Assembly: GCA_013314735.1 (NCBI GenBank)
Contig: JABUFD010000005.1
Span: forward strand, 62,001-126,000
Direction of reading: 5' to 3'
DNA length: 64,000 bases
Source: Anaerolineae bacterium
GTDB taxonomy: Bacteria > Chloroflexota > Anaerolineae > Anaerolineales > Anaerolineaceae
Made by a program: the position numbers and the translations under genes. Shown one piece after another: positions 40,944 to 49,563 of this stretch (its first letter is position 1; each line of letters begins with the position of its first letter). Under the pieces are notes generated by a model. That model was not told where the DNA came from and searched no databases. It saw only the letters and a list, made by a program, of their open reading frames with translations.

Positions 40944-43397
40944 ATGAAGGTTGTCATTGTTGGTGGTGTGGCTGGCGGTGCAAGTACCGCGGCGCGCTTG
41001 CGCAGAATGCAGGAAGATGCCGAGATCATCCTGTTGGAACGTGGGGAATACATTTCCTTCGCCAACTGCGGTCTGCCGTATCATATTGGGGGGGTGATCC
41101 CGCAGCGGGACAGCCTGCTGTTACTCACCCCGGAGGAATTCCAGGAATACTTCACGGTCGATGCCCGTGTGCGGCACGAGGTGGTGGCGATTGACCGCCA
41201 GAAAAAATCAGTCACCATCAAAGATTGGCAGCATGACCGACTGTATACCGAAACGTATGACAAATTGGTACTTTCCCCCGGTGCAGCGCCGATCCTGCCG
41301 CCCGTTCCAGGTGCAGATCTGCCGGGTGTGTTCAGCCTGCGCAATATTCCTGACATGGACAAAATCAAGGCATACCTGCGTGACCAGCGGCCTGCTTCCG
41401 CGGTGGTGATTGGCGGCGGTTTCATCGGGATTGAGCTGGCGGAAAATCTTCAGCACCTTGGGCTGCAGGTGACCCTGGTGGAAATGATGAACCAGGTGAT
41501 GGCACCGCTCGATTTCGATATGGCAGCCCTGGTGCACAATCACCTTGATTTCAAGCATGTGCGCCTGGCGTTGGGTGACGGCTTGAAGGCGATTGAAAGT
41601 AACGGCAGTGGGATGCATGTGGTGCTGCAATCCGGGAAAAGTGTTGATACCGAAATGGTGATCATGTCGATCGGGGTTCGGCCTGAAAATATGTTGGCGC
41701 GTGAAGCCGGGTTGGCGTTGGGCCAGCGCGGTACGATTGCTGCCAACGAATGTATGCAAACCAGCGATCCTGACATTTACGCCATCGGCGACGCCTGTGA
41801 AGTCACCCACCTGGTGAACGGCCAGCGCACCACGTTGCCCCTGGCCGGGCCGGCCAGCAAGCAGGGGCGGATTGTGGCGGACCATATCAGCGGCCGCAAG
41901 GTTGCGTATGCCGGCGTGCTGGGCACCTCGGTGGTGAAAGTGTTTGACCTGACCGTTGCCGCCACCGGTATGAACAGCCGCCAGCTGGCACAGGCGGGTA
42001 TCCCGTTCAAGAGCGCCACGGTGCATGTCAGCAATCATGCCGGTTACTACCCGGGTGCTTCGCCTTTGACCCTCAAATTAAACTACGCCCCTGATGGTAA
42101 AATCCTCGGCGCGCAGGGAGTGGGCGTGGAAGGTGTTGACAAGCGGATTGATGTGGTAGCCACCGCGATGCACGGTGGAGTGACGGTGTATGACCTGGAA
42201 GAGTTGGAATTATCCTATGCCCCGCCCTATGGCTCCTCCCGTGACCCAATTAACATCGTCGGCTACCTGGCGGCCAATGAACTGCGCGGTGATGTGGCAT
42301 TGATCCAATGGGATGAAATGGACAAACTGGATCCTGCCACCCATTTCCTGCTGGATGTGCGTGATCCGGTCGAGTTACAGATCGGAATGATCGAGGGTGC
42401 GGTGAACATCCCGTGGGGCGAGCTGCGCGGCCGTATGCATGAGTTGCCCAAAGACAAAACCATTGTGGTGTATTGCCAGGTTGGAAAACGCGGTTACTTC
42501 GCCGTACGCATCCTGACCCAGAACGGTTTCAAGGCAGTCAACCTCAGCGGTGGTTATAAAACCTATTATCATGCTACCACCCCGCAGTCGAATTTTGACA
42601 CCTACGAATATACCAGCATCAGCAAGAGCGAAGAACTCCTCGAACTGGCACCCTCCGCGGACGAACCCATGGCGGAGATCTCAGTCGATGCCTGCGGCCT
42701 GCAGTGCCCGGGACCGATCATGAAATTGTACAACACGATGAAGGATGCCCGCACCGGTGATGTGGTGCATATCACCGCCACCGATTTTGGTTTCCTGAAC
42801 GATGCCAAAGCCTGGGCCAAGCGTACAGGAAATACCGTCCTGTCCATTGGGCAGGAGGGCAACAGAATTGTAGCAAAAATTCAGAAAGGGCAACCCAGGG
42901 AAGACCGGCCGATGCGCCCGGCACCGAGTGAGGGCAAGACGATGGTGGTGTTCTCCGGCGACCTCGACAAAGCCCTGGCTGCTTTCATCATCGCCAACGG
43001 TTCAGCCTCGATGGGGCACAAGGTCACCATGTTCTTCACCTTCTGGGGGCTGAATATCCTGCGCAAGGCGGAACCGGTCAAGGTGAAAAAGAACCTGATT
43101 GAGAAAATGTTCGGCTGGATGATGCCGCGTGGGGCCACCAAACTGACTCTCTCCAACATGAACATGGCTGGCATGGGCACGGCGATGATCAAGGGCATCA
43201 TGAAGAAGAAAAATGTTGATGCCCTGCCCGAAATGATCCGCATGGCACAGGCCAACGGCGTGGTGCTGCAAGCCTGCCAGATGTCAATGGACCTGATGGG
43301 CATCCGCAGGGAAGAGCTGCTCGACGGGGTTGATATTGTGGGTGTGGCTACCTTCGTGGCGGCCTCGGATGAATCCAACGCCACCCTGTTCATCTAA
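40944..43397 (+). CDS. Multidomain CoA-disulfide/persulfide reductase (CoADR-rhodanese-TusA-DsrE fusion)
   Basis: 817 residues from the ATG at 40944 (AGGAGA upstream). Domain 1 (1-450) is a pyridine nucleotide-disulfide oxidoreductase with G-G-V-A-G-G-A-S and the single active cysteine of CoA-disulfide reductases in F-A-N-C-G-L-P (Cys42). Domain 2 (about 455-550) is a rhodanese with active Cys511 in Y-C-Q-V-G-K-R. Domain 3 (about 575-650) is TusA-like with C-G-L-Q-C-P-G-P. Domain 4 (about 665-817) is DsrE/DsrF-like. Together they would receive, relay and reduce sulfane sulfur in one polypeptide, using NAD(P)H and CoA. Known NADH-dependent persulfide reductases have domains 1 and 2. Confidence 0.9.
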   Translation: MKVVIVGGVAGGASTAARLRRMQEDAEIILLERGEYISFANCGLPYHIGGVIPQRDSLLLLTPEEFQEYFTVDARVRHEVVAIDRQKKSVTIKDWQHDRLYTETYDKLVLSPGAAPILPPVPGADLPGVFSLRNIPDMDKIKAYLRDQRPASAVVIGGGFIGIELAENLQHLGLQVTLVEMMNQVMAPLDFDMAALVHNHLDFKHVRLALGDGLKAIESNGSGMHVVLQSGKSVDTEMVIMSIGVRPENMLAREAGLALGQRGTIAANECMQTSDPDIYAIGDACEVTHLVNGQRTTLPLAGPASKQGRIVADHISGRKVAYAGVLGTSVVKVFDLTVAATGMNSRQLAQAGIPFKSATVHVSNHAGYYPGASPLTLKLNYAPDGKILGAQGVGVEGVDKRIDVVATAMHGGVTVYDLEELELSYAPPYGSSRDPINIVGYLAANELRGDVALIQWDEMDKLDPATHFLLDVRDPVELQIGMIEGAVNIPWGELRGRMHELPKDKTIVVYCQVGKRGYFAVRILTQNGFKAVNLSGGYKTYYHATTPQSNFDTYEYTSISKSEELLELAPSADEPMAEISVDACGLQCPGPIMKLYNTMKDARTGDVVHITATDFGFLNDAKAWAKRTGNTVLSIGQEGNRIVAKIQKGQPREDRPMRPAPSEGKTMVVFSGDLDKALAAFIIANGSASMGHKVTMFFTFWGLNILRKAEPVKVKKNLIEKMFGWMMPRGATKLTLSNMNMAGMGTAMIKGIMKKKNVDALPEMIRMAQANGVVLQACQMSMDLMGIRREELLDGVDIVGVATFVAASDESNATLFI

Positions 43398-43434
43398 TGA
43401 CGGTTGATTCACCAGATCAAATATATTAACCACA

Positions 43435-43469
43435 ACAAAGCCAGGGTTTCTTAGTGACCCTGGCTTTGT
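43435..43469. terminator. Bidirectional terminator between sulfur reductase and kinase genes
   Basis: A perfect 13-base stem (ACAAAGCCAGGGT and complement) has a nine-base loop. It lies about 40 bases after the reductase stop and overlaps the last codons of the convergent kinase gene. U-tracts are poor on both strands. Confidence 0.6.
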
Positions 43470-44431
43470 GCTGTGTAGGCAACAAACAGGCGATGCTGTG
43501 CCAGGCCGGCTTCCACCCATTCTTCCGGGCAGTGGTCTTCCACGCACCAGTAGGTGCTGAGGATGTTGTCGATGATCAGGGCCTGGGCCAGGGTTTGTTT
43601 TGGGGTTCCGAGGGCCTCCGAAAAAATGGTGAACATGGTTTCCAGTGCTTGCAGCTTACCATCCGCGGGAATGCTGTCAATTTCATTTTCGATGAAACGC
43701 GCGCATTCAATCGGCCGTGCGCCGACAAATCCCTTGGGGTCAATCGCGCGCCATCCGGGGCTGATGCGCCAACCCTGGCCGAGATCATAGGCATGTTCAT
43801 CGCGCAGGATGTTGCCGTGGTGCAGGTCGCAGTGCAGTACAACCGGGCCGCCGTTGGCGTTTTCCAGCGAGGCGTATTGGGAGGGAAGCTGGTGCAGCAG
43901 CGCCAGTAGTTCGGCCGGGGTTTGGGGGTGATTCGCCGAACGCTGTATGGCACCCTCAATCAGGTTGCTGAACAACGGCAGGTTGTGATCATCGGGCGGA
44001 TGGACAACCATTTGCCGGTAGATATCGGCGGTGATCCGGTAACGTTCCAATGGGTCATTGATGCTCCACAGGTTCTCTCCCGGCACAATCCGCTCCAGCA
44101 GCATCGCGCCCAGGCTCTCATCGGAATCGAAGCAGCGGCACAAACCCCGCCCCTGGAACAGGCGGATGGATCGGATTTCGGAGAACAGGTCGGTATGGGG
44201 TACACCGATCTTCAGCGCCACCTCACCAAATTTCGGATGGCGCGCGAACAGCACCAGGTTGAATGACAGTTCATCAGACAGTCGCAGATCGCTCAGCTCC
44301 CAGCGCGTTACACAACAATCCACCAGGGAAGGCAGGGCTTGCAGCCAGACGGCACCTTTTTCTTGAAAAGAGCGGCGGATTTTATCGATAAATGCTTCGG
44401 GGAGTTGAATGGATTGCAGGATCATGGTCAT
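43451..44431 (-). CDS. Aminoglycoside/hydroxyurea phosphotransferase family kinase
   Basis: 326 residues. The kinase-like fold is shown by the catalytic loop V-L-H-C-D-L-H-H-G-N-I-L near residue 210 and the metal motif A-I-D-P-K-G near 236, which is characteristic of the APH(6)/hydroxyurea kinase family. E-R-I-V-P-G-E-N-L is the ATP-hinge region. Members inactivate streptomycin-like antibiotics or hydroxyurea, but many environmental copies have unknown small-molecule substrates. Monocistronic, convergent with the sulfur operon. Confidence 0.85.
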   Translation of the reverse strand: MTMILQSIQLPEAFIDKIRRSFQEKGAVWLQALPSLVDCCVTRWELSDLRLSDELSFNLVLFARHPKFGEVALKIGVPHTDLFSEIRSIRLFQGRGLCRCFDSDESLGAMLLERIVPGENLWSINDPLERYRITADIYRQMVVHPPDDHNLPLFSNLIEGAIQRSANHPQTPAELLALLHQLPSQYASLENANGGPVVLHCDLHHGNILRDEHAYDLGQGWRISPGWRAIDPKGFVGARPIECARFIENEIDSIPADGKLQALETMFTIFSEALGTPKQTLAQALIIDNILSTYWCVEDHCPEEWVEAGLAQHRLFVAYTAQSQGH

Positions 44432-44557
44432 GCTGCCAGTCTACTGGAAAGGCACAAATTGCGCAAGGGATTGTTGTTTCGCTAATGAATCCTATTTTTC
44501 TGTTAACTATGTTTGGAGTACAATTCATCCAACCGATAAAGAGAAAAGGAGATTCCC

Positions 44558-45532
44558 ATGCCATTAACGTTTGATTTTCCGCTTGAGCAATGTAAAACCT
44601 ACCAGGGCAAGAACCCCCGCCCGGCTGACTTTGATGCCTATTGGGATGCGGCCCTGGCGGAAATGCGAGCGCTCGATCCGCAGGTGAAGCTGGAACCGGC
44701 TGAATTCCAGGCCCCGGGTGTGGAATGTTTCCACATGACCTTCAGTGGTGTCGGCGGCGCGCGGGTATATGCCAAATTGCTGCGCCCGGCTGGCGCCAAA
44801 GCGCCGCATCCAGCGCTGTTGATGTTCCACGGCTATTCCGGTGATTCCGGCGACTGGCACGACAAGCTGGGGTACGTGGCGCAGGGTTACACCGTGGCGG
44901 CAATGGATTGCCGCGGGCAGGGCGGACGTTCTGAAGATGCCGGCGGCGTGACCGGAAACACCCTGCATGGCCACATCATCCGCGGGTTGGACGAAGCCCT
45001 GCAGGGCAAACCCGAACAATTGTTGTACCGCCAGATTTTCCTCGATACCGCCCAACTGGCAAAGATCGTGATGGAAATGCCGGATGTCGATCCGGCACGG
45101 GTGGGCGCCACTGGCGGCAGCCAGGGCGGCGCGCTGACTGTGGCATGTATGTCACTCGAACCGCGCATCAAGCGCGCTGCGCCAGTGTTCCCGTTCCTGA
45201 GCGATTATCTGCGGGTGTGGGAGATGGACCAGGCAAAGGATGCCTACGCCGAACTGAAAGACTTCTTCCGCCACTTTGACCCGCGCCATGAGCGGGAGCA
45301 GGCTGTGTTCACGAACCTGGGCTATGTCGATATTCAGCACCTGGCGGCACGCACGAAGGCGGAGGTGCTGTGGTTTACCGGGTTGATGGATACCATCTGC
45401 CCGCCTTCCAGCCAGTTCGCGGCCTATAATAAGATCACCTCGCCAAAGTCAATGGTGATCTACCCGGATTTCGGGCACGAAGGGCTGCCCGGCAGCGGGG
45501 ACAGCATTTTCCAGTTCATGCTGGGACTGTAG
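44558..45532 (+). CDS. Acetylxylan esterase/cephalosporin-C deacetylase family (AXE1)
   Basis: 324 residues, the usual family length (about 320). Start ATG preceded by AAAGGAGA. Alpha/beta hydrolase landmarks: P-L-E-Q-C-K-T-Y at the N-terminus, F-H-G-Y-S-G oxyanion region near 90, nucleophile G-G-S-Q-G-G near 189, catalytic Asp in G-L-M-D-T-I-C-P-P near 275 and His in D-F-G-H-E near 307. It deacetylates xylooligosaccharides or related compounds, with no signal peptide, so it works in the cytoplasm. A terminator follows. Confidence 0.93.
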   Translation: MPLTFDFPLEQCKTYQGKNPRPADFDAYWDAALAEMRALDPQVKLEPAEFQAPGVECFHMTFSGVGGARVYAKLLRPAGAKAPHPALLMFHGYSGDSGDWHDKLGYVAQGYTVAAMDCRGQGGRSEDAGGVTGNTLHGHIIRGLDEALQGKPEQLLYRQIFLDTAQLAKIVMEMPDVDPARVGATGGSQGGALTVACMSLEPRIKRAAPVFPFLSDYLRVWEMDQAKDAYAELKDFFRHFDPRHEREQAVFTNLGYVDIQHLAARTKAEVLWFTGLMDTICPPSSQFAAYNKITSPKSMVIYPDFGHEGLPGSGDSIFQFMLGL

Positions 45533-45554
45533 GTTCAGTTTTTTTGATCATCAT

Positions 45555-45576
45555 CTCCCTGCGCTTGCGCGGGGAG
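45555..45576 (+). terminator. Terminator of the acetylxylan esterase gene
   Basis: A nine-base stem (CTCCCTGCG with CGCGGGGAG, one G-T pair) with loop CTTG is followed by TTTT, 22 bases after the stop codon. Confidence 0.82.
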
Positions 45577-45664
45577 TTTTCCATTCCTTGATGGACGTGC
45601 AAAGGTATGTTACAATTTGCGCGCAAGTTAACAAGCGGATCAGGACAAGCGATACGCGAAGTCC

Positions 45665-45754
45665 GGAGGGATGACCGAGCGGCTTAAGGTGCATGTCTTG
45701 AAAACATGTGAAGGTTAACGCCTTCCGTGGGTTCGAATCCCACTCCCTCCGCCA
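45665..45754 (+). tRNA. tRNA-Ser (anticodon UGA), CCA encoded
   Basis: Acceptor stem GGAGGGA pairs with TCCCTCC, then G and CCA. Anticodon stem CATGT/ACATG encloses loop CTTGAAA with anticodon TGA at 45699-45701. A long variable arm (GAAGG...CCTTC) and T-loop GTTCGAATC confirm a class II serine tRNA. Confidence 0.97.
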
Positions 45755-45796
45755 GTTTTCCTGGTGAAAACCGTCGGTGATTAACAAGTGAATATT

Positions 45797-45890
45797 GGGG
45801 AGGTGCCAGAGTGGTTGAATGGGGCCGCCTGCTAAGTGGTTGCTGGGTCTTAAAGCTCAGCCGCGGGTTCGAATCCCGCCCTCCCCGCCA
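45797..45890 (+). tRNA. tRNA-Ser (anticodon GCU), CCA encoded
   Basis: Acceptor stem GGGGAGG pairs with CCTCCCC, then G and CCA. Anticodon GCT at 45831-45833 within loop CTGCTAA. The long variable arm and T-loop GTTCGAATC are typical of class II serine tRNAs. Placed 42 bases after the first tRNA-Ser; the two probably share a transcript. Confidence 0.97.
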
Positions 45891-46016
45891 GGATTAAACG
45901 CATGAGATTCCATTTTCATGCGTTTTTATTTACTGGAGCAAGGTCACAAAAAAGGCGAATCTGTTCTATACTTCCTGTTGGATGCTGCAATTGTCCACAG
46001 GAACGAGGAGGATGTG

Positions 46017-46352
46017 ATGTCATTCACCCACTACGCCGACACCCGGGCAGAGCAGTTCCGGGAAAATGCTGAGCGGCGAATTGCCATGACGGACCATTTA
46101 ATGATGGTTGTATTTGATTTTACCGGTGGTCCGCAGGCACAGCCCGATGCCCCGCATGCCCACCCGCATGAACAAACCAGCTGCGTGGTGCTGGGTGAGG
46201 TTAACTTTTTCCTGGGAGATGAGTGCCGCCACCTGGTTCCCGGCGATATGGTGGCAATCCCCGGCGGCGTTCCCCACGCTATCCAACTATTAACGGAGCA
46301 TGTCCGGCTGGTGGATAGCTTTACGCCCATCCGGGAGGATTTTTTGGTATAA
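46017..46352 (+). CDS. Cupin domain protein
   Basis: 111 residues from the ATG at 46017 (GAGGAG six bases upstream); the longer frame starts just after the tRNA and lacks a ribosome site. Cupin motif 1 H-A-H-P-H-E-Q-T and motif 2 P-G-G-V-P-H-A provide the metal ligands of a single beta-barrel; P-G-D-M-V joins them. A small metal-binding enzyme or sensor, cytoplasmic. The last 55 bases are duplicated as a decayed copy at 46.8 kb, beyond the VOC gene. Confidence 0.85.
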   Translation: MSFTHYADTRAEQFRENAERRIAMTDHLMMVVFDFTGGPQAQPDAPHAHPHEQTSCVVLGEVNFFLGDECRHLVPGDMVAIPGGVPHAIQLLTEHVRLVDSFTPIREDFLV

Positions 46353-46406
46353 ACAGTGTGGAACCACTGCACTGAAAATTTCAAACAATAAAAGGAGTGA
46401 AGGTCT

Positions 46407-46799
46407 ATGTCAATCAAAGGTTTGCACCATGTTTCCATCACCGTAAAAGATTTTGATGCGACTGTTGAGTTGTATACAAAGGGCTTTGGATTCAAAAAAG
46501 GCACCGCCTGGGGCCGAAGCGGGGAAAGACGTGCGATCATGCTCGAGATGGGCAACGGCGCTTTCCTCGAAGTGTTCTCCGGTGCTCCCGATGAACCGCA
46601 GCCTTCTGGCTTATTTGCCCATATCGCCCTGGCCTCAGATGATTGCGATGCAGATTACCAGCGCGCCCTGGCTGCCGGAGCAACGGTCCAAACAGAACCG
46701 ATGAATGTCAGCCTGCCCAGTGATCCCCCGATCCCGATTCGCATCGCATTTGTGCGGGGGTTGGATGGGGAATCGATTGAATTTTTCCAGTATGTGTGA
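46407..46799 (+). CDS. VOC (glyoxalase/bleomycin resistance) family protein
   Basis: 130 residues after AAAGGAGTGAAG. It begins with the VOC pattern I-K-G-L-H-H-V-S-I-T-V-K-D-F (metal His near residue 6), has a paired E-M-G-N-G-A-F-L-E-V-F element near 50, a second H-I-A-L-A-S-D near 72, and closes with D-G-E-S-I-E-F-F-Q. These are metal-binding positions of glyoxalase I-like enzymes. Reaction unknown. It lies 54 bases after the cupin gene, probably co-transcribed. Confidence 0.88.
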   Translation: MSIKGLHHVSITVKDFDATVELYTKGFGFKKGTAWGRSGERRAIMLEMGNGAFLEVFSGAPDEPQPSGLFAHIALASDDCDADYQRALAAGATVQTEPMNVSLPSDPPIPIRIAFVRGLDGESIEFFQYV

Positions 46800-46819
46800 A
46801 CTTACTGATTCAGTATGTT

Positions 46820-46880
46820 GACGGAACATATCCGGCTGGCGGAAAGTTAACTGCCAGCCGGGAGGATTTTTGGGCGGAGG
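46820..46880 (+). pseudogene. Decayed 3' fragment of a cupin gene copy
   Basis: The stretch starting GACGGAACATATCCGGCTGG closely follows the end of the intact cupin gene (about 46292-46350), including GGGAGGATTTTT. In frame it reads T-E-H-I-R-L-A-E-S then stop, against T-E-H-V-R-L-V-D-S-F in the intact copy, and has a one-base deletion afterwards. Only the tail is present, so this is a relic of a duplication. Confidence 0.7.
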
Positions 46881-46947
46881 ATGAGCCAGATTATTGTGTT
46901 TCCCGCTGGTATGGTTCTTGTGCCAAATAATTTTTCCGGTTAACCTC

Positions 46948-47727
46948 TTACCGGGTGGAAATCTGTTGCCAGAATTCCCTGAATTTTCTGACCCGGTTCA
47001 CCTCGTTCTGGTTGATCAGGAAAGGGGCGACATCCTGGACGAGGGCTTCAAAATCATAGCCCTCAATTTTTTCCAGGAATTCCTCGTGCAACCTGTCCGG
47101 GGAATCGATTCCCATTTTCTCCGATAGAAACCCAAAATCGGGTTTTGTCAGCCCATAGAGGAAGGTGATATCGTAGAAATCCCGCCCCTTGGCGCGTTTC
47201 CGATGGACGGCTGTGTATATTTTTTGCGACAGCAGCAGGCTTAATGGTGTCACGCGTATTTCGGTAAAGATGTCGAATTTGTTCAGTAAATACATTTCTG
47301 GCTGATAGACATAACCCTGTGAAATCGTATCCAATTGGATCAGGATCTTCTCCGTTGGCAATGGTGAAATGCCGGCATGATGCAGTACTTCCGGGAATCG
47401 CAAATAGCAATGGTAGGCACCTCGGGCGACATTCCGAACCTCCACCTGGTATCCTTCCCATTCCAGGAAGCGTGTGACAGTCTGGATCAGGTCATCAAAA
47501 TCATCCCAGCTGAGTCCAAAATCATCCAGATCGATATCTTCTGAAAACCGGGTATTCCCATGCACAATCCGCAGTGCTGTACCACCGATGAACGATACTT
47601 TGCTGGCTTGCTTGCTCTCAAAGATGGCTTGCAGAATTTTGTACTGTAAATATTCGCGCAGGATCGCTTTTTCAAATCCTTGCAACTGAGCTGGATATTG
47701 TGCTTTTATGGCTTGAAAATCAATCAT
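46948..47727 (-). CDS. AbiEii/AbiGii-type nucleotidyltransferase toxin
   Basis: 259 residues, the usual AbiEii size. The nucleotidyltransferase motifs are intact: G-G-T-A-L at 48-52, R-F-S-E-D-I-D-L-D at 60-68, and K-x-x-R-x-K-x-R-D-x-x-D-I near 177. AbiEii toxins transfer nucleotides (GTP in streptococcal AbiEii; related MenT toxins act on tRNA) and block growth, some giving phage resistance. It overlaps the antitoxin gene by 8 bases in the order antitoxin-toxin, the family norm. Confidence 0.9.
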   Translation of the reverse strand: MIDFQAIKAQYPAQLQGFEKAILREYLQYKILQAIFESKQASKVSFIGGTALRIVHGNTRFSEDIDLDDFGLSWDDFDDLIQTVTRFLEWEGYQVEVRNVARGAYHCYLRFPEVLHHAGISPLPTEKILIQLDTISQGYVYQPEMYLLNKFDIFTEIRVTPLSLLLSQKIYTAVHRKRAKGRDFYDITFLYGLTKPDFGFLSEKMGIDSPDRLHEEFLEKIEGYDFEALVQDVAPFLINQNEVNRVRKFREFWQQISTR

Positions 47728-48334
47728 GAAGATACCCCATTAGAAGTTCCACCCGGTTTTCCAGTGTTTTTTTATGGAAAACCTTCGTGTATTGGTCAAA
47801 GATCGGGTTGTTTTGCAGCACCAGCAAAGGTGATTGATTCCAGCGCAAGGCCTCAAAATCGTCAATGGATTGGATCCTGGATAAATACAGGTAATCCAAT
47901 ACAGCTTTTTCCAGTCGGGCGATTTTGTACTTCCATCCATGGCTGGTTTCAATCACCTGGTAGCCAAACATTAATTCGGGGCGTATGCTCCGATAGGTAA
48001 GCATTCCCCATGGGCTTTCAAACTGCTGCGTTTTCCTGGCGCTGATGCTGGTAGCCCCCAGCACGGATTCGGGAATGACCCCATAATGGGCTAATGCAGA
48101 TTCCAGGCTGATGTACGAAGGTTCATAGATCCGGTTTGCCATCATCCATAATATAGATTCATTCATCTCCCGATCTGATAACAGGTAATAACCGGCAGTC
48201 AACGGCCGGATTAAATTCTGGTTCTGCCAGTATGATAATTGCTGCCGGTGAAAACCAGGCGCGAATTTGCGGATATCATTCAGGTTGAAGGCTGGGAGGT
48301 TCCTGACCCTTTGTTCAAATTCTCGAAATTGCAT
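47720..48334 (-). CDS. AbiEi-type antitoxin/transcriptional regulator
   Basis: 204 residues. N-terminal winged-helix segment (F-A-P-G-F-H-R-Q-Q-L-S-Y-W-Q-N-Q-N-L-I-R) followed by Y-Y-L-L-S-D-R near 48 and a C-terminal domain with K-A-V-L-D-Y-L-Y-L near 140, all AbiEi-like. AbiEi both neutralises AbiEii and represses the operon by binding inverted repeats; such a repeat lies just upstream. First gene of the two-gene operon. No other defence genes adjoin. Confidence 0.87.
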   Translation of the reverse strand: MQFREFEQRVRNLPAFNLNDIRKFAPGFHRQQLSYWQNQNLIRPLTAGYYLLSDREMNESILWMMANRIYEPSYISLESALAHYGVIPESVLGATSISARKTQQFESPWGMLTYRSIRPELMFGYQVIETSHGWKYKIARLEKAVLDYLYLSRIQSIDDFEALRWNQSPLLVLQNNPIFDQYTKVFHKKTLENRVELLMGYLHD

Positions 48335-48338
48335 TTTT

Positions 48339-48376
48339 ATTTCTCAATGTAAATAAATTCATTAACATTAAGAAAT
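48339..48376. promoter_or_regulatory. Inverted-repeat operator of the AbiE operon
   Basis: ATTTCTCAATGT (48339-48350) and ACATTAAGAAAT (48365-48376) are complementary at 11 of 12 positions with a 14-base AT-rich spacer. They begin 5 bases before the antitoxin start, the position where AbiEi proteins are known to bind. Confidence 0.7.
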
Positions 48377-48457
48377 ATAATACAAGATAGCGGATGGGAT
48401 GTCAAGAGCCAGTTGGCAGCATAACCGGCAGAATCTCATCCGGCTCCAGCATATCCC

Positions 48458-48631
48458 ATGGCAGGATTGGAAAATGTGAACCCCTTCCAACCCCTCGGTA
48501 AGCGGAAAATGCGCGAATGGGTCCAGATCAACCTGCCACGGGTGGAAGATTACCGGGCGTATGCCGGCGTGTTTGAAGAATCGATCCGTTACTTGATCAG
48601 TCTGCAGGCCGGTTCGTCTGCAGATTGTTAA
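48458..48631 (+). pseudogene. TfoX-like N-terminal-domain gene remnant (57 codons)
   Basis: An open frame of 57 codons encodes N-P-F-Q-P-L-G-K-R-K-M-R-E-W-V-Q-I and ends with S-I-R-Y-L-I-S-L-Q. This matches, from memory, the last half of TfoX/Sxy N-terminal-domain proteins (about 110 residues), which end with a P-M-G-x-R-x-M-x-E-W-V segment and a helix closing in L-x-Y-x-x-S-L. The first half is missing and there is no ribosome site, so I call a 5'-truncated relic. It lies on the far side of the AbiE operon. Confidence 0.5.
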
Positions 48632-48669
48632 AATCCGACGGGAAATTGAGGGGGATGGAACCTTTTCGC

Positions 48670-49401
48670 CTATGCCATGGCGAGGATGAAACCGATCCCG
48701 GTAACCACATCGAGCATATTCACCAGGAAATGGACGATGATGCTGAGATAAATGTTGCGTTTTTGGACGGCGTAGATCATTGGCAGCATGCCAAGCGTTC
48801 GCGTCAGCAGCATCCAGGGGGTGAAGACATGGTAGAGGGCGAATAAAGAGCTGTGCAGGAGTGGTGCCCATTTACCGGCGTACTCCATGCGTGGCAGCAG
48901 GTATCCCCGGAAATAGAGTTCCTCCACTGTCGGTGCAATGACTGCGCCAAAGATCCCCACCATGAGATAGGTGACGATCAACGCGCTTTTTGTGTATCCC
49001 GCGGTCAGACCGCTTTCCATGACTGGCATCCAGGCAAAGAGCCTGGTCTGCAGGAAGGCATCCACCGGTTTCATCAATGTAAAGATGACACCCACAATCA
49101 CGAACAGCACCAGTACCCAGATGAAGGTTTGCCACACAGGGATCCGGTCGGTGTAGGAAATGATTCCCTGCAGCGAGAGGCGGCCGTTTTTTTGATACCC
49201 CTGGTAGAGCAGGAAGCCCAATTCGAACGGTACGAGGATAATGACCACCGCCGTCATCAGGGGCATGATGGAAGGATATCCCCAGGCATGGAACGGTTTC
49301 AGCAGCAGAAAATAACAGATGCCGATCAGTACACCCGGGAGCAGGTGCAGCAGCAGGGATTGGGCAACAGAATGTTGTTCGATGACGGGTTCTTGTGACA
49401 T
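48670..49401 (-). CDS. CPBP family intramembrane metalloprotease
   Basis: 243 residues with six to seven membrane helices. Catalytic motifs of the family (Abi/CAAX protease-like) are present: E-E-L-Y-F-R at 160-165, H-V-F with His191 after F-A-L-Y, and H-F-L-V-N-M near 228. The enzyme cleaves or modifies proteins within the membrane; bacterial relatives serve bacteriocin immunity or prenyl-protein processing. Substrate unknown. Adjacent to the AbiE island but on the same strand with its own gap. Confidence 0.9.
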   Translation of the reverse strand: MSQEPVIEQHSVAQSLLLHLLPGVLIGICYFLLLKPFHAWGYPSIMPLMTAVVIILVPFELGFLLYQGYQKNGRLSLQGIISYTDRIPVWQTFIWVLVLFVIVGVIFTLMKPVDAFLQTRLFAWMPVMESGLTAGYTKSALIVTYLMVGIFGAVIAPTVEELYFRGYLLPRMEYAGKWAPLLHSSLFALYHVFTPWMLLTRTLGMLPMIYAVQKRNIYLSIIVHFLVNMLDVVTGIGFILAMA

Positions 49402-49563
49402 GGGCAGATGATCCTCCTTTGGCGCTGTTACAGGGCAAGGTTTATGGTAAATAGGATTGTTTCCCTATTTATAAATTGTGTACAGGAATCCATGGTTACG
49501 TTCAGGTGAAATTTGTTCATTGATTTTGTTACTTTCAATCCGGGTAAACCGGCAGCCTTCAGG

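Noticed and set aside
43435-43469. Mobile-element end or attachment site at the 13-bp stem
   Set aside because: No transposase or direct repeat is present; position between convergent genes fits a terminator.
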